Positions 16,905 through 25,406 of a stretch of 64,000 nucleotides of DNA are shown one piece after another. Position numbers and translations under genes: made by a program. Below the pieces are notes generated by a model that ran no database searches, was not told the DNA's origin, and was given only the letters and a program-made list of their open reading frames with translations. Where the stretch lies: NCBI GenBank assembly GCA_963780825.1, contig CAWADL010000024.1, positions 496,001-560,000 of the forward strand. The letters run 5' to 3'. This DNA is from Roseiarcus sp963780825 (GTDB lineage Bacteria > Pseudomonadota > Alphaproteobacteria > Rhizobiales > Beijerinckiaceae). Position 1 is the stretch's first letter; the number at the start of each line of letters is the position of its first letter.

Positions 16905-17750
16905 ATGAAGCTATTGCGAATTGGCGTGATCGGGCTCGCGGGCATTGCGCTCGCCGGCGCCGCGAATGCGGCGGAGCCGGGCTACGCCGTTCCGAATCAG
17001 ATCGGCTTTCAGGAGCCGGTGACCTCGGTCGCGCGCTATATCGTCTGGTTTCACAATGACCTGCTGATGCCGGTCATCACGCTGATCTCGTTGTTCGTGC
17101 TCGCGCTGCTCGCTTATGTCGTCTGGAAGTTCAATGAGAACGTCAATCCGACGCCGTCGAAGACGACGCACAACACGCTGATCGAGGTGCTCTGGACGGT
17201 CGTGCCGGTGCTCATTCTGGTGATCATCGCGGTGCCGTCATTTCGGCTGCTGACAATGGAGCTCACCGTTCCGCCCGCCGACGTCACCATGAAGGTGACG
17301 GGTTCGCAATGGCACTGGAACTACGCCTATCCCAAGGAAGCCGGCGGCTTCAACTTCGACTTTTACATGAAAGACGAAAACGAGCTGAAAGAAGGTGAGT
17401 TGCGTCTGTTGGCGGTCGACAATGAAGCGGTCGTGCCGGTCAACAAAATCGTCAAGCTGGAGATCACTTCGGCCGACGTGATCCACTCCTTCATCATTCA
17501 GTCGTTCGGCACCCGCGTCGACGCGGTGCCCGGACGCAACAACGAAACTTGGTTCAAGGCTGAGCGTGAGGGCGTCTACTACGGCCAGTGCTCGAAGATC
17601 TGCGGCAAGGACCATGCATTTATGCCGATCGCGTTCCGCGTGGTCAGCGACGAGGAATACCAAAAGTGGCTCGGGGCCGCGAAGAAGAAGTTCGCGTCTG
17701 CCGAGAGCGGCTCGCAGTTCGCTGCAGCTGATGTTCTCTCGCGGCATTAA
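16905..17750 (+). CDS. ctaC: Cytochrome c oxidase subunit II
   Basis: CuA-bearing subunit of the aa3-type terminal oxidase; it accepts electrons from cytochrome c in the periplasm. The ATG at 16905 gives a signal peptide (LLRIGVIGLAGIALAGAANA) and about 281 residues; the open frame extends upstream to 16776 but without family similarity. Two transmembrane helices are seen, the aromatic electron-entry motif GSQWHWNYAYP, and all CuA ligands: HSF, then CSKICGKDHAFM with two Cys, His and Met. It opens the cta operon and its promoter lies in the 16700-16904 gap shared with ialB. Confidence 0.96.
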   Translation: MKLLRIGVIGLAGIALAGAANAAEPGYAVPNQIGFQEPVTSVARYIVWFHNDLLMPVITLISLFVLALLAYVVWKFNENVNPTPSKTTHNTLIEVLWTVVPVLILVIIAVPSFRLLTMELTVPPADVTMKVTGSQWHWNYAYPKEAGGFNFDFYMKDENELKEGELRLLAVDNEAVVPVNKIVKLEITSADVIHSFIIQSFGTRVDAVPGRNNETWFKAEREGVYYGQCSKICGKDHAFMPIAFRVVSDEEYQKWLGAAKKKFASAESGSQFAAADVLSRH

Positions 17751-17800
17751 GCCGCACCCAACAGTGTGATTCTCGTTCACTTCAAGTCTGGAACGAAAAC

Positions 17801-19465
17801 ATGGCGATTTACGCAGCGGCTCAGGACCACGCCGGAGAGCACAGCCACCCGACCGGCTGGCGGCGTTACATGTTTTCGACCAACCACAAAGACATCGGCA
17901 CGCTCTATCTGATCTTCGCGGTCATCGCCGGCCTGATCGGCTCGGCGCTATCGGGCGCGATCCGGCTTGAGCTGATGTTCCCCGGCATCCAGATCTTCCC
18001 CTTCATCTCAACCATTCTCGCCGGCGACGGATCGATCGACGCGGCCAAGAACATGTACAACGTGTTCATCACCGCGCACGGCGTGATCATGATCTTCTTC
18101 CTGGTCATGCCGGCGATGATCGGCGGCTTCGGCAACTGGTTCGTGCCGCTGATGATTGGGGCGCCGGACATGGCGTTCCCGCGCATGAACAACATTTCGT
18201 TCTGGTTGCTGCCGGCCTCGATCCTGCTGCTGATCATCTCGATGTTTGTCGAGGGCTCGCCGGGCATGCATGGTTTCGGCGGCGGCTGGGTGCTCTATCC
18301 CCCGTTCTCCTCCAGCGCGGGCACGCCGGGTCCGGCGATGGATTTCGTCATCCTGTCGCTGCACATCGCCGGCGCCTCGTCGATCCTCGGCGCGATCAAC
18401 TTCATCACCACGATCTTCAACATGCGCGCGCCGGGCATGACGATGCACCGGATGCCGTTGTTCGTCTGGTCGATCCTGGTCACCGCGTTCCTGCTGGTGC
18501 TGGCGCTGCCGGTGCTCGCTGGCGCGCTGACCATGTTGCTGACCGACCGCAACTTCCACACCACGTTCTTCGATCCCGCCGGCGGCGGCGACCCGATCCT
18601 GTTCCAGCATCTGTTCTGGTTCTTCGGCCACCCCGAGGTCTACATTCTGATTTTGCCCGGCTTCGGCATGGTCAGCCAGATCGTCTCGACCTTCTCGCGC
18701 AAGCCCGTGTTCGGCTATCTCGGCATGGTCTACGCGATGATCGCGATCGGCGCGGTCGGCTTCGTCGTGTGGGCGCACCACATGTACACGGTCGGCCTGT
18801 CGCTCAACACGCAGCGCTACTTCGTGTTCGCCACCATGGTGATCGCCGTCCCCACGGGCGTGAAAATCTTCTCGTGGATCGCGACGATGTGGGGCGGCTC
18901 GATCCAGCTGCGCGCGCCGATGATCTGGGCGATCGGCTTCATCTTCGTGTTCACGGTCGGCGGCGTCACCGGCGTCGTGCTCGCCAACGCCGGCGTCGAT
19001 CGCGCGCTGCACGAGACCTACTATGTCGTCGCGCATTTCCACTACACGATGTCGCTCGGCGCGGTGTTCACGATCTTCGCCGGCTTCTACTACTGGTTCC
19101 CGAAGATGACCGGCTACATGTACGACGAGAAATGGGCGATCCGGCATTTCTGGTTGCTGTTCATCGGCGTGAACCTGGTGTTCTTCCCGCAGCACTTCCT
19201 CGGCCTCGCCGGCATGCCGCGCCGCTACATCGACTATCCCGACGCGTATTTCCTGTGGAACTTCATCTCGTCGATCGGCGCGTTGGTCTCGTTCGCGGCG
19301 ACGGTGGTGTTCCTGTATACAGTGTGGGAGGCGTTTTCAGTGAAGCGCGTCGCGGGGGCGAATCCCTGGGGCCCGGGCGCCGATACGTTGGAATGGACGC
19401 TGCCCTCGCCGCCGCCATTCCACCAGTATGAGACGCTGCCGATCATCACCGGCGCGGAGCACTGA
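17801..19465 (+). CDS. ctaD: Cytochrome c oxidase subunit I
   Basis: Catalytic subunit holding heme a, heme a3 and CuB, 554 residues and about twelve helices. The active-site segments are intact: FFGHPEVYILILPGFG with the His-Tyr cross-link pair, WAHHMYTVG with the two adjacent CuB histidines, and VVAHFHYTMSLG with the heme a and heme a3 ligands. It follows ctaC by 50 bases and is read at full length with no frame break. A family A repeat sits immediately after its stop. Confidence 0.97.
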   Translation: MAIYAAAQDHAGEHSHPTGWRRYMFSTNHKDIGTLYLIFAVIAGLIGSALSGAIRLELMFPGIQIFPFISTILAGDGSIDAAKNMYNVFITAHGVIMIFFLVMPAMIGGFGNWFVPLMIGAPDMAFPRMNNISFWLLPASILLLIISMFVEGSPGMHGFGGGWVLYPPFSSSAGTPGPAMDFVILSLHIAGASSILGAINFITTIFNMRAPGMTMHRMPLFVWSILVTAFLLVLALPVLAGALTMLLTDRNFHTTFFDPAGGGDPILFQHLFWFFGHPEVYILILPGFGMVSQIVSTFSRKPVFGYLGMVYAMIAIGAVGFVVWAHHMYTVGLSLNTQRYFVFATMVIAVPTGVKIFSWIATMWGGSIQLRAPMIWAIGFIFVFTVGGVTGVVLANAGVDRALHETYYVVAHFHYTMSLGAVFTIFAGFYYWFPKMTGYMYDEKWAIRHFWLLFIGVNLVFFPQHFLGLAGMPRRYIDYPDAYFLWNFISSIGALVSFAATVVFLYTVWEAFSVKRVAGANPWGPGADTLEWTLPSPPPFHQYETLPIITGAEH

Positions 19466-19468
19466 GGC

Positions 19469-19577
19469 TGTAGCCGCGGTCGTTGACCGCGGAGGCCGGG
19501 GTCAACGACCCCGGCTCCAAGGTGATACGTAGCCGCGGTCGCTGACCGTGGCCCCGGGGTCAACGACCCCGGCTACA
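19469..19577. repeat. Dispersed palindromic element, family A copy 3 (two tandem units)
   Basis: Two half-units begin TAGCCGCGGTCG and each is followed by a complement-type block containing GGGGTCAACGACCCCGGCT. The element lies inside the cta operon, between ctaD and ctaB, so it is transcribed and would form hairpins in the operon mRNA. It could adjust the ratio of subunit I to downstream assembly factors. Confidence 0.85.
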
Positions 19578-19597
19578 AAAAGGGTTCGAAAGATCGA

Positions 19598-20545
19598 ATG
19601 AGTTTGGCGACCGAAAATTCCGCGTTGCTGCCTGGGACGGCGGGGTCCGCCTATCTCGCGGGCCCGCGCGAGTTTCTTTCGCTGATGAAGCCGCGCGTCA
19701 TGTCGCTGGTCGTGCTGACCGCGCTTGCCGGCATGCTGATCGCGCCGGGCTCGCTGAACCCGATCGTCGGTTTCGCGGCGCTTCTGGCGATCGCGATCGG
19801 CGCCGGCGCCTCGGGCGCGCTCAACATGTGGTGGGACGCCGACATCGACGCCCGCATGGCGCGGACGCGGCTGCGCGCCGTCCCGTCCGGCTTGATTGCG
19901 CCGAAAGAGGCGCTCGGCTTCGGCCTGACGCTATCTTTTCTATCGGTGCTGACACTGGCCGCCGTTGCCAATGCGCTGGCCGCGGCGCTGCTCGCCTTCA
20001 CGATTTTCTACTACGTCGTCATCTACACGATGTGGCTGAAGCGGCTCACGCCGCAGAACATCGTCATCGGCGGCGCGGCGGGCGCCTTGCCGCCGATGGT
20101 CGGCTGCGCGGCCGCCAGCGGTGGCCTGACCGCCGATAGCCTCTGGTTGTTCGCGATCATCTTCATGTGGACGCCGCCGCATTTCTGGGCGCTCGCCCTG
20201 GTGAAAGCGCGCGACTATGAGCGCGTCGGCGTGCCGATGATGCCGAACGTCAAAGGGCCAGCGCATACGCGGGTTGAGATCCTCGTCTATTCGCTGCTGC
20301 TGGCGCCGCTCGGTGTCGTTCCCTGGTTCACGGGCGCGGGCGGTTGGCTTTACGGCGTCGCCGCACTGGTGCTGGGGGTTGGGCTCTGCGTACACGCCGG
20401 CCGGGTCTACGTTGAGCGAGACGGCGTCAACGCCAACAAGCGCGCGATGGCCCTGTTCGGCTATTCGATCTTCTATCTGTTCGCTCTATTCGGGCTGCTG
20501 GTCGTCGAACATGGCTTCGGCCTCATCGCGCGGTGGGGGCTATGA
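19598..20545 (+). CDS. ctaB: Protoheme IX farnesyltransferase (heme O synthase)
   Basis: UbiA-superfamily prenyltransferase that attaches farnesyl to heme b, the first step to heme a. 315 residues with about nine helices. The first Asp-rich motif is NMWWDADIDARMARTRLRAVPSG near residue 75, and YTMWLKRLTPQNIVIGGAAGALPPMVG follows near residue 145. It sits in the usual place after ctaD and overlaps the next small gene by four bases (ATGA). Confidence 0.96.
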   Translation: MSLATENSALLPGTAGSAYLAGPREFLSLMKPRVMSLVVLTALAGMLIAPGSLNPIVGFAALLAIAIGAGASGALNMWWDADIDARMARTRLRAVPSGLIAPKEALGFGLTLSFLSVLTLAAVANALAAALLAFTIFYYVVIYTMWLKRLTPQNIVIGGAAGALPPMVGCAAASGGLTADSLWLFAIIFMWTPPHFWALALVKARDYERVGVPMMPNVKGPAHTRVEILVYSLLLAPLGVVPWFTGAGGWLYGVAALVLGVGLCVHAGRVYVERDGVNANKRAMALFGYSIFYLFALFGLLVVEHGFGLIARWGL

Positions 20546-20715
20546 GCCCCACTTCGCTGCGCCCCTCCGCCGAGCAGACGCTGACCCCCGCGCAACTGAA
20601 AAACCGCCGACTGCGAAATATCGCGATCGGGCTGGCGGTCGCCTTTCTCGCCGCGCTGTTCTACGCGATCACGATCGTGAAGATCGGGCCGGGCATCCTG
20701 CGCCCGGAGCCCTGA
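20542..20715 (+). CDS. coxF: Small cytochrome oxidase operon membrane protein (CoxF-like)
   Basis: 57-residue protein starting at the ATG at 20542, inside the ctaB stop (ATGA). It has a short cytoplasmic N-terminus with TLTPAQLKNRRLRN and a single transmembrane helix (IAIGLAVAFLAALFYAITIV). The KNRRxRNxAIG pattern, one helix and position between ctaB and ctaG are those of the small CoxF protein of alphaproteobacterial cox operons. An in-frame GTG nine bases upstream is less likely as the start. Confidence 0.8.
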   Translation: MSPTSLRPSAEQTLTPAQLKNRRLRNIAIGLAVAFLAALFYAITIVKIGPGILRPEP

Positions 20716-20718
20716 GCG

Positions 20719-21308
20719 ATGACCTCACCACGCGACCGGAAGAACCGGACGGCTTTCATCGTCGCCGGGTTGGCGCTCGCTATGGTGGGGGTCTCTTTCG
20801 CGGCCGTTCCGCTCTACGCGGCTTTTTGCCGCGCAACCGGTTTTGCCGGCACGACGCAGGTTGCCGAGACGGCGACCGGCGTGCGCGGCGCGCGGACGAT
20901 CAAGGTGCGATTCAACGCCAACGTCGCGCCCGGCCTCGATTGGCGTTTCGAGCCGGAGACCGAACTCGGTGGAGGCGCGCACCGGCGCGAACTCAGACCG
21001 TGTTCTTCCGCTTTCGCAATCAGAGCGACCACGAGACCTTTGCCCGCGCCGTCTACAACGTGACGCCGGAAGTCTCGGGCGCCTGGTTCGACAAGATATC
21101 CTGCTTCTGTTTTTCCGAGCAGCGGCTCGGGCCGCACGAAAGCGCTGAGCTGCCGGTCGTGTTCTTTCTCGATCCGAAGCTGGAGAAGGATCGCGACATG
21201 GACCCGGTCGGCGAAATCACGCTGTCTTACACGCTGTTCGCCGCGCCGGACCCGCAGAAGCCAGTGGCGCTTGCGCCGTCTGCGAATACGGGGACGCCGA
21301 AGCTTTAG
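20719..21308 (+). CDS. ctaG: Cytochrome c oxidase assembly protein CtaG/Cox11 (two frame breaks)
   Basis: Copper chaperone that delivers copper to the CuB site of subunit I. An N-terminal anchor (FIVAGLALAMVGVSFAAVPLYA) is followed by FCRATGFAGTTQ, RFNANVAPGLDWRF, then TQTVFFRFRNQSD, and the copper-binding KISCFCFSEQ. The frame changes near 20970 (after EPET, into NSVEARTG) and again near 20993 (into TQTVFF). Each is repaired by deleting one base (a G in ACCGAAC, an A in GCGAAC). Since all motifs survive and the operon is otherwise intact, this is more likely a consensus error than a pseudogene. It starts three bases after coxF. Confidence 0.88.
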
Positions 21309-21355
21309 ATGAGGGAATTGGTCGAAGGACAATAACGCGGCAAGATAGAGCGGTT

Positions 21356-21481
21356 CCCCTCCCCCCTTGTGGGGGAGGGTTAGGGAGGGGGGTCGGTTCG
21401 GCTGGGACGCGCGGTTTCCGTTAGCGCAGCGCTCGCGGCCACCCCCCTCCCCAGCCCTCCCCCACAAGGGGGGAGGGGGAA
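21356..21481. repeat. G/C-tract inverted repeat inside the cta operon
   Basis: The left arm reads CCCCTCCCCCCTTGTGGGGG followed by AGGGTTAGGGAGGGGG. The right arm carries the reverse complement, ending ACAAGGGGGGAGGGGGA. The long G runs could form either a stable hairpin or a G-quadruplex. It separates ctaG from ctaE and may terminate, attenuate or protect the transcript. Confidence 0.8.
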
Positions 21482-21586
21482 GGCTGGCCGCGGTTCTTGT
21501 TCCTACGACGTGCGCTTGACGGCGCGCGGTTGAAACGGCAATCGGGTCGCGGGGCTGCGACCGCAGGGGTTGGAGAGGGCGAAAAC

Positions 21587-22456
21587 ATGGCTGACGCGCA
21601 CGCCAAGCCGCATCACGATTATCACCTGGTCAATCCCAGTCCGTGGCCGCTCGTCGGTTCGATCTTCGCCTTCGTGATGGCGGTCGGGCTGATCATGACG
21701 ATGAAGTCGCTGTCGTTCGGCGGCCTGAAGGCCGGCCCGGCTGTGCTCGGCATCGGCATCGCCGGCGTGCTCTATGTGATGGCGGCGTGGTGGTACGACG
21801 TCATCAACGAAGCCGAGACCGGCGATCACACCAAGATCGTGCAGCTCAGCCACCGCTACGGCATGATCCTGTTCATCGCTTCGGAAGTGATGTTCTTCGT
21901 CGCCTGGTTCTGGGCGTTCTTCGATGCCTCGCTGTTTTCCAACGAGGCGATCCAAGCCGGACGCGTCGCCTTCACCGGCGGCCTTTGGCCGCCGAAGGGC
22001 ACGGAGGTGTTGAATCCGTTCAACCTGCCGCTGCTCAACACGCTGATCCTGCTGACATCGGGCACGACCGTCACCTGGGCGCATCACGCGCTGCTGCAGA
22101 ACGATCGCCGGGGCCTGAAGATCGGCCTCGCGCTGACGGTCATACTCGGCGCCACCTTCACCTGCGTGCAGGCGTGGGAATACGCCCACGCGCCGTTCGC
22201 CTTCTCCAACTCGATCTACGGCGCGACGTTCTTCATGGCGACCGGCTTCCACGGCTTCCACGTACTTATCGGCACGATCTTCCTGATCGTCTGCCTGGTG
22301 CGCGCGAGCCTGGGCCAATTCACGCCGACCCACCACCTCGGCTTCGAGTTCGCCGCCTGGTACTGGCACTTCGTTGACGTGGTCTGGCTGTTCCTGTTCT
22401 CCTGCGTCTATGTCTGGGGTTCGTGGGGCGCACACATCGAGGGCGCAGCGGGCTGA
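21587..22456 (+). CDS. ctaE: Cytochrome c oxidase subunit III
   Basis: Membrane subunit that stabilises the oxidase, 289 residues from the ATG at 21587; the open frame reaches back to 21497 but without family sequence. Seven helices are expected. Recognisable segments are YHLVNPSPWPLVGS at the start, EVMFFVAWFWAFFDASLF with the conserved acidic residue, NTLILLTSGTTVTWAHHAL, and GFHGFHVLIGTIFL. The ending EFAAWYWHFVDVVWLFLF is typical of the family. Confidence 0.97.
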   Translation: MADAHAKPHHDYHLVNPSPWPLVGSIFAFVMAVGLIMTMKSLSFGGLKAGPAVLGIGIAGVLYVMAAWWYDVINEAETGDHTKIVQLSHRYGMILFIASEVMFFVAWFWAFFDASLFSNEAIQAGRVAFTGGLWPPKGTEVLNPFNLPLLNTLILLTSGTTVTWAHHALLQNDRRGLKIGLALTVILGATFTCVQAWEYAHAPFAFSNSIYGATFFMATGFHGFHVLIGTIFLIVCLVRASLGQFTPTHHLGFEFAAWYWHFVDVVWLFLFSCVYVWGSWGAHIEGAAG

Positions 22457-22496
22457 CACGCCCGCGATGTTCCCAAGCTGGGATGAATTTTCGACC

Positions 22497-22880
22497 ATGG
22501 CGGAGGAGGGTCGCAACTATCCGCCGATCTCCGCCGTCAGCACCGGCCTTGCCGGCCGCTGTCCGCGCTGCGGAGAGGGTCGGATGTTCTCCGGCTTTCT
22601 GAACGTCACGCCCGTTTGCGACGCCTGCGGGCTCGACTATGGGTTCGCCGATTCCGGCGACGGCCCGGCGGTGTTCGTTACGCTGATCGCCGGCTTTCTG
22701 GTGCTGGGTGTCGCGCTCGCGGTCGACATCGCCTACGAGCCGCCGCTGTGGGTCTATGTCGTGATCTTCATGCCAGCGACGATACTGGTTTGTATCGGAC
22801 TTCTGCGCCCGCTGAAGGGTTTGCTCATCGCCTCGCAATACAAGAACAAAGCGGCGCCGGGACGATTGGACGGCCCATGA
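22497..22880 (+). CDS. DUF983 family zinc-ribbon membrane protein
   Basis: Protein of about 127 residues. Two CxxC knuckles, CPRCGEG and CDACGLD, near residues 22 and 41 suggest a small metal-binding head. Two transmembrane helices follow (AVFVTLIAGFLVLGVALAV and VYVVIFMPATILVCIGLL), then the family ending RPLKGLLIASQYKNKA. DUF983 genes commonly lie in alphaproteobacterial cox operons, so a role in oxidase biogenesis is likely but unproven. The start is the ATG at 22497; the gene ends overlapping surf1 by four bases. Confidence 0.88.
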   Translation: MAEEGRNYPPISAVSTGLAGRCPRCGEGRMFSGFLNVTPVCDACGLDYGFADSGDGPAVFVTLIAGFLVLGVALAVDIAYEPPLWVYVVIFMPATILVCIGLLRPLKGLLIASQYKNKAAPGRLDGP

Positions 22881-23629
22881 GCCGATCGGGGCTCATCGCC
22901 GCGGGCGCGGCGAGCCTCGTAGGCGTCGCGCTGTTGACCAGCCTCGGTGTTTGGCAGTTGAAGCGGCTCGCCTGGAAAGAAGGGCTGATCGCGCAGGTTG
23001 AGGCGCGGGCGCACGCGGCGCCTGTCGAAGCGCCGCCACCGGTGGACTGGGGCGCGTTGAAGCCGGAAGACTATGAATATCGGCATGTCCGGATATCCGG
23101 CGCCTACGACTTCACGCATCAGGAGCTGGTCTTTCGTGGGCTGGAAACGCCGCGCGGGTCCTACGGGGGAGTCGGCTATTTCGTCATGACGCCGCTTTAT
23201 CTCGCCAGCGGCGAGAGCGTCGTCGTCAACCGCGGCTTCGTGCCCGACACGATGAAGGCGTCCGCGGACAAGGGGCCGCATGGAGATGTGACGGTCACCG
23301 GCCTGATGCGCGCCAGCGAACGGCGCAATCTATTCACGCCCGCCGACGATCCTGGGAAAGGCGTGTTCTACACGCAAGACGCCGAGGCGTTGGCTCGCGC
23401 GATGGGGCTCGCCACGCATGCGCCGTTCGTGATCGAGGCCGACGCCGGGCCTGATCCCCTGCCGGAAGGGGGCGAGACGCGGCTGTCGTTTCCAAACAAC
23501 CATCTCTCGTATGCGTTCACCTGGTTCGGACTGGCGATCGCGCTCGCCGGGGTGTTTGGAGCTTATGCCTGGGGACAGGTGCGCAGCGGGGAAGCTAACA
23601 AGCCTATGACCCCTCAATCAGGGTCTTGA
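22877..23629 (+). CDS. SURF1 family cytochrome oxidase assembly protein
   Basis: Assembly factor thought to help place heme a in subunit I. 250 residues from the ATG at 22877, which overlaps the DUF983 stop. Two terminal helices frame a periplasmic domain. Visible motifs are LGVWQLKRLAWKEGLI after the first helix, YRHVRISGAYDF, VVVNRGFVP, and NNHLSYAFTWFGLAIAL in the second helix. It ends the cta operon and converges on the HEPN gene, overlapping its 3' end. Confidence 0.93.
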   Translation: MSRSGLIAAGAASLVGVALLTSLGVWQLKRLAWKEGLIAQVEARAHAAPVEAPPPVDWGALKPEDYEYRHVRISGAYDFTHQELVFRGLETPRGSYGGVGYFVMTPLYLASGESVVVNRGFVPDTMKASADKGPHGDVTVTGLMRASERRNLFTPADDPGKGVFYTQDAEALARAMGLATHAPFVIEADAGPDPLPEGGETRLSFPNNHLSYAFTWFGLAIALAGVFGAYAWGQVRSGEANKPMTPQSGS

Positions 23630-24022
23630 TGACCTCGATAAACTCTCGCGCCGTGGCAATCGCCTCAGCAGCCCGTTCCGGCGACACGTCACTATCGGGC
23701 CCAGTTTCCATAGTCGGCAACCGCCTTTAGGTTGTAGGCCGAGGATAAGAAAGCATGGAGCCGAGCATCCAAACGCGTTTCATGACGTGGTTGAGGAGTT
23801 GGACATCGTGTTAAAAGGAGCGCGCCGGAATTCTGTCTGAACGCCATTGTGTGTTTTGAGCACCCGTCCATCGCGCTCAAAAATCAGCGCTTGCGCCGCG
23901 TGATACCCGGCAAGGTAGGCGGCGCGTCCGGCTGCTTCGTTTTCGCCGACCGACGCCACGACGTCGGCCTGTTTGAGAAGCTTCCCCGCCTTGACAAGAA
24001 ACCGAGCCGCCTCGTTGGTCAC
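23604..24022 (-). CDS. HEPN domain protein, UPF0332 type, toxin of an MNT/HEPN pair (frameshifted)
   Basis: Small helical protein of about 135 residues when repaired. The start GTG at 24022 overlaps the stop of the nucleotidyltransferase gene (GTGA). RAAYLAGYHAAQALIFER and RVLKTHNGVQTEF match the UPF0332/HEPN group, with RVLKTH giving the R-x4-H RNase motif. The frame breaks between about 23775 and 23830 and again near 23704. Beyond the breaks LDARLHAFLSSAYNLKAVADY and DVSPERAAEAIATAREFIE continue the family. HEPN toxins of this type cleave RNA and are neutralised by the partner nucleotidyltransferase. With two breaks, activity is uncertain. Confidence 0.75.
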
Positions 24023-24362
24023 AAGCGCAGGCGGGCGTCGCGCCGAATTTCGTGCATCAAAGGCGAGCGGTCGGCGAGCGATGCAGCCAAGTACGGCAAC
24101 GCCACCACGAATGCGCCTGTTTCATCAAGCAATCTCAGGCGCAAGTTGGCCAGTTGATCCAACTCCCGCCAACGATCGGGCATGTCGCGAAGAAATATCG
24201 CGACGTCGTAGTCAGAGTCCGACCTCGCGTCGCCACGGGCGCGAGAAAGTGCGAGCCAAACAGGATTATTTGATCAAGACGATCGCCATAGACGTCGTCG
24301 AGCGCGCCGCGGAATTCGATCCAGGATCGGGTCGTTGCGTTGGGACTTGTCCACAGTCTCAT
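24019..24362 (-). CDS. MNT-type nucleotidyltransferase, antitoxin of the HEPN pair (frameshifted)
   Basis: Minimal nucleotidyltransferase of about 114 residues. The catalytic pattern is GS...RARGDARSDSDYDVAIFL: the GS lies in LDQIILFGS and the DxD in SDYD, but a frame break near 24240 separates them. LVGRELDQL-type and ALPYLAASLADRSPLMHEIRRDARL-like sequence completes the domain. In MntA/HepT systems this enzyme AMPylates the HEPN toxin to silence it. The start ATG at 24362 is the only good one. It precedes and overlaps its partner, as expected for a TA operon. Confidence 0.72.
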
Positions 24363-24532
24363 CAGGCCTTTCGGCTTTGGCGTTCGCAGGAAAACTTAGG
24401 TCATTGATAGCATAGATCGAAGGTTGACGTACCGAGCTTCGAGATTGGCTTTCGTCGCAACAAAAGCGGAGTTATCCGCGCCCTCTGGCATTCCGGCCCC
24501 TTTGAAGCCAAAGCGCGCCCGCGGCCGCTCAT

Positions 24533-25297
24533 TCACGTCGGCGCTGACCGCGCCTCCTTCAGCGCGTGCAGATACTCCTCCAGCGCCGCGTCCAATCGCT
24601 CGTACAGCAATCCCCGAAACGCCTCGTCCCCTTCGCCCCGCTGCGCCTGCTGCAACGCCCGGATATACCCAAGCCGATCCTGCGGCCGCACCGCGACCGG
24701 CGGATAGCCGCCGCGCAGCAGGACGAGGTTCATCAACAAACGGGCCGTACGTCCGTTGCCGTCGTTGAACGGATGGATATCAACCAAGCGCCGATGCGCG
24801 ACGATCGCCGTCTCCGGCGTCGGCGGCGCGACTCCCAGCCAAGCCGCAAAATCGCCCATCAGCGCCGGAATCTCCGCGGGCGCAGAAAACGAATGCCGCC
24901 CGAAATCGGTGTTCACGTAGCGCCCCGCGTTCGCGTAAGCGCCGGCGATGTCGGGCTCGGAGCGCTTCACTACGAGCGCGTGAAGACTGCGGACATCAAC
25001 CTCGCCGAGCGGGGTCGTCTGTTTGGCGAGTTCGCGCACGTAGCCGATCGCCTCGTAGTGGTCGATCGCCTCCAAGTGATCCTTGAGCTTCTTGCCGCCG
25101 ATCGTGATCCCCTGCTCGATGACCAGATTGGTCTCGACTTGGGTCAGCGTGTTGCCCTCGATCGCGTTCGATGTGTAGGTCAGTTCGAGATCAAGAGCGT
25201 GGTCGAGGTTCGCGAGCGCGCGCGGAGCCAACGGCCGGAGGCGGTCCAGCTCGGCCTTCTTCGCCGAGATCCGAGAAAGCAAATCTTCCATCGCCAT
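24533..25297 (-). CDS. Fic family protein (AMPylase)
   Basis: 254-residue Fic-domain protein. The active-site loop is complete: HPFNDGNGRTAR near residues 174-185 contains the catalytic His and the anion-binding Asn/Gly/Arg. The N-terminal inhibitory helix motif SNAIEGN near residue 43, of S/TxxxE(G/N) form, marks a class II Fic protein whose Glu blocks ATP until relieved. Such enzymes transfer AMP to hydroxyl side chains of target proteins. The start may be the ATG at 25297 or a second Met two codons later. It lies next to the HEPN/MNT pair, transcribed the same way, 171 bases upstream. Confidence 0.9.
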   Translation of the reverse strand: MAMEDLLSRISAKKAELDRLRPLAPRALANLDHALDLELTYTSNAIEGNTLTQVETNLVIEQGITIGGKKLKDHLEAIDHYEAIGYVRELAKQTTPLGEVDVRSLHALVVKRSEPDIAGAYANAGRYVNTDFGRHSFSAPAEIPALMGDFAAWLGVAPPTPETAIVAHRRLVDIHPFNDGNGRTARLLMNLVLLRGGYPPVAVRPQDRLGYIRALQQAQRGEGDEAFRGLLYERLDAALEEYLHALKEARSAPT

Positions 25298-25406
25298 TCG
25301 CGCTGCAGTGGGGACTGTCGCCTCGCCTCATAACACGCCCCCGCTTCCCCCGCCGCCGCATCCGCGCTAGGACCGCGCGTTCCTTTCAACGCGAGGCTCA
25401 TCGCCC

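Noticed and set aside
18008..19195. 395-residue minus-strand ORF inside ctaD
   Set aside because: Rich in Asp, Arg, His and Gln with no domain; it is the antisense shadow of a GC-rich membrane-protein gene.
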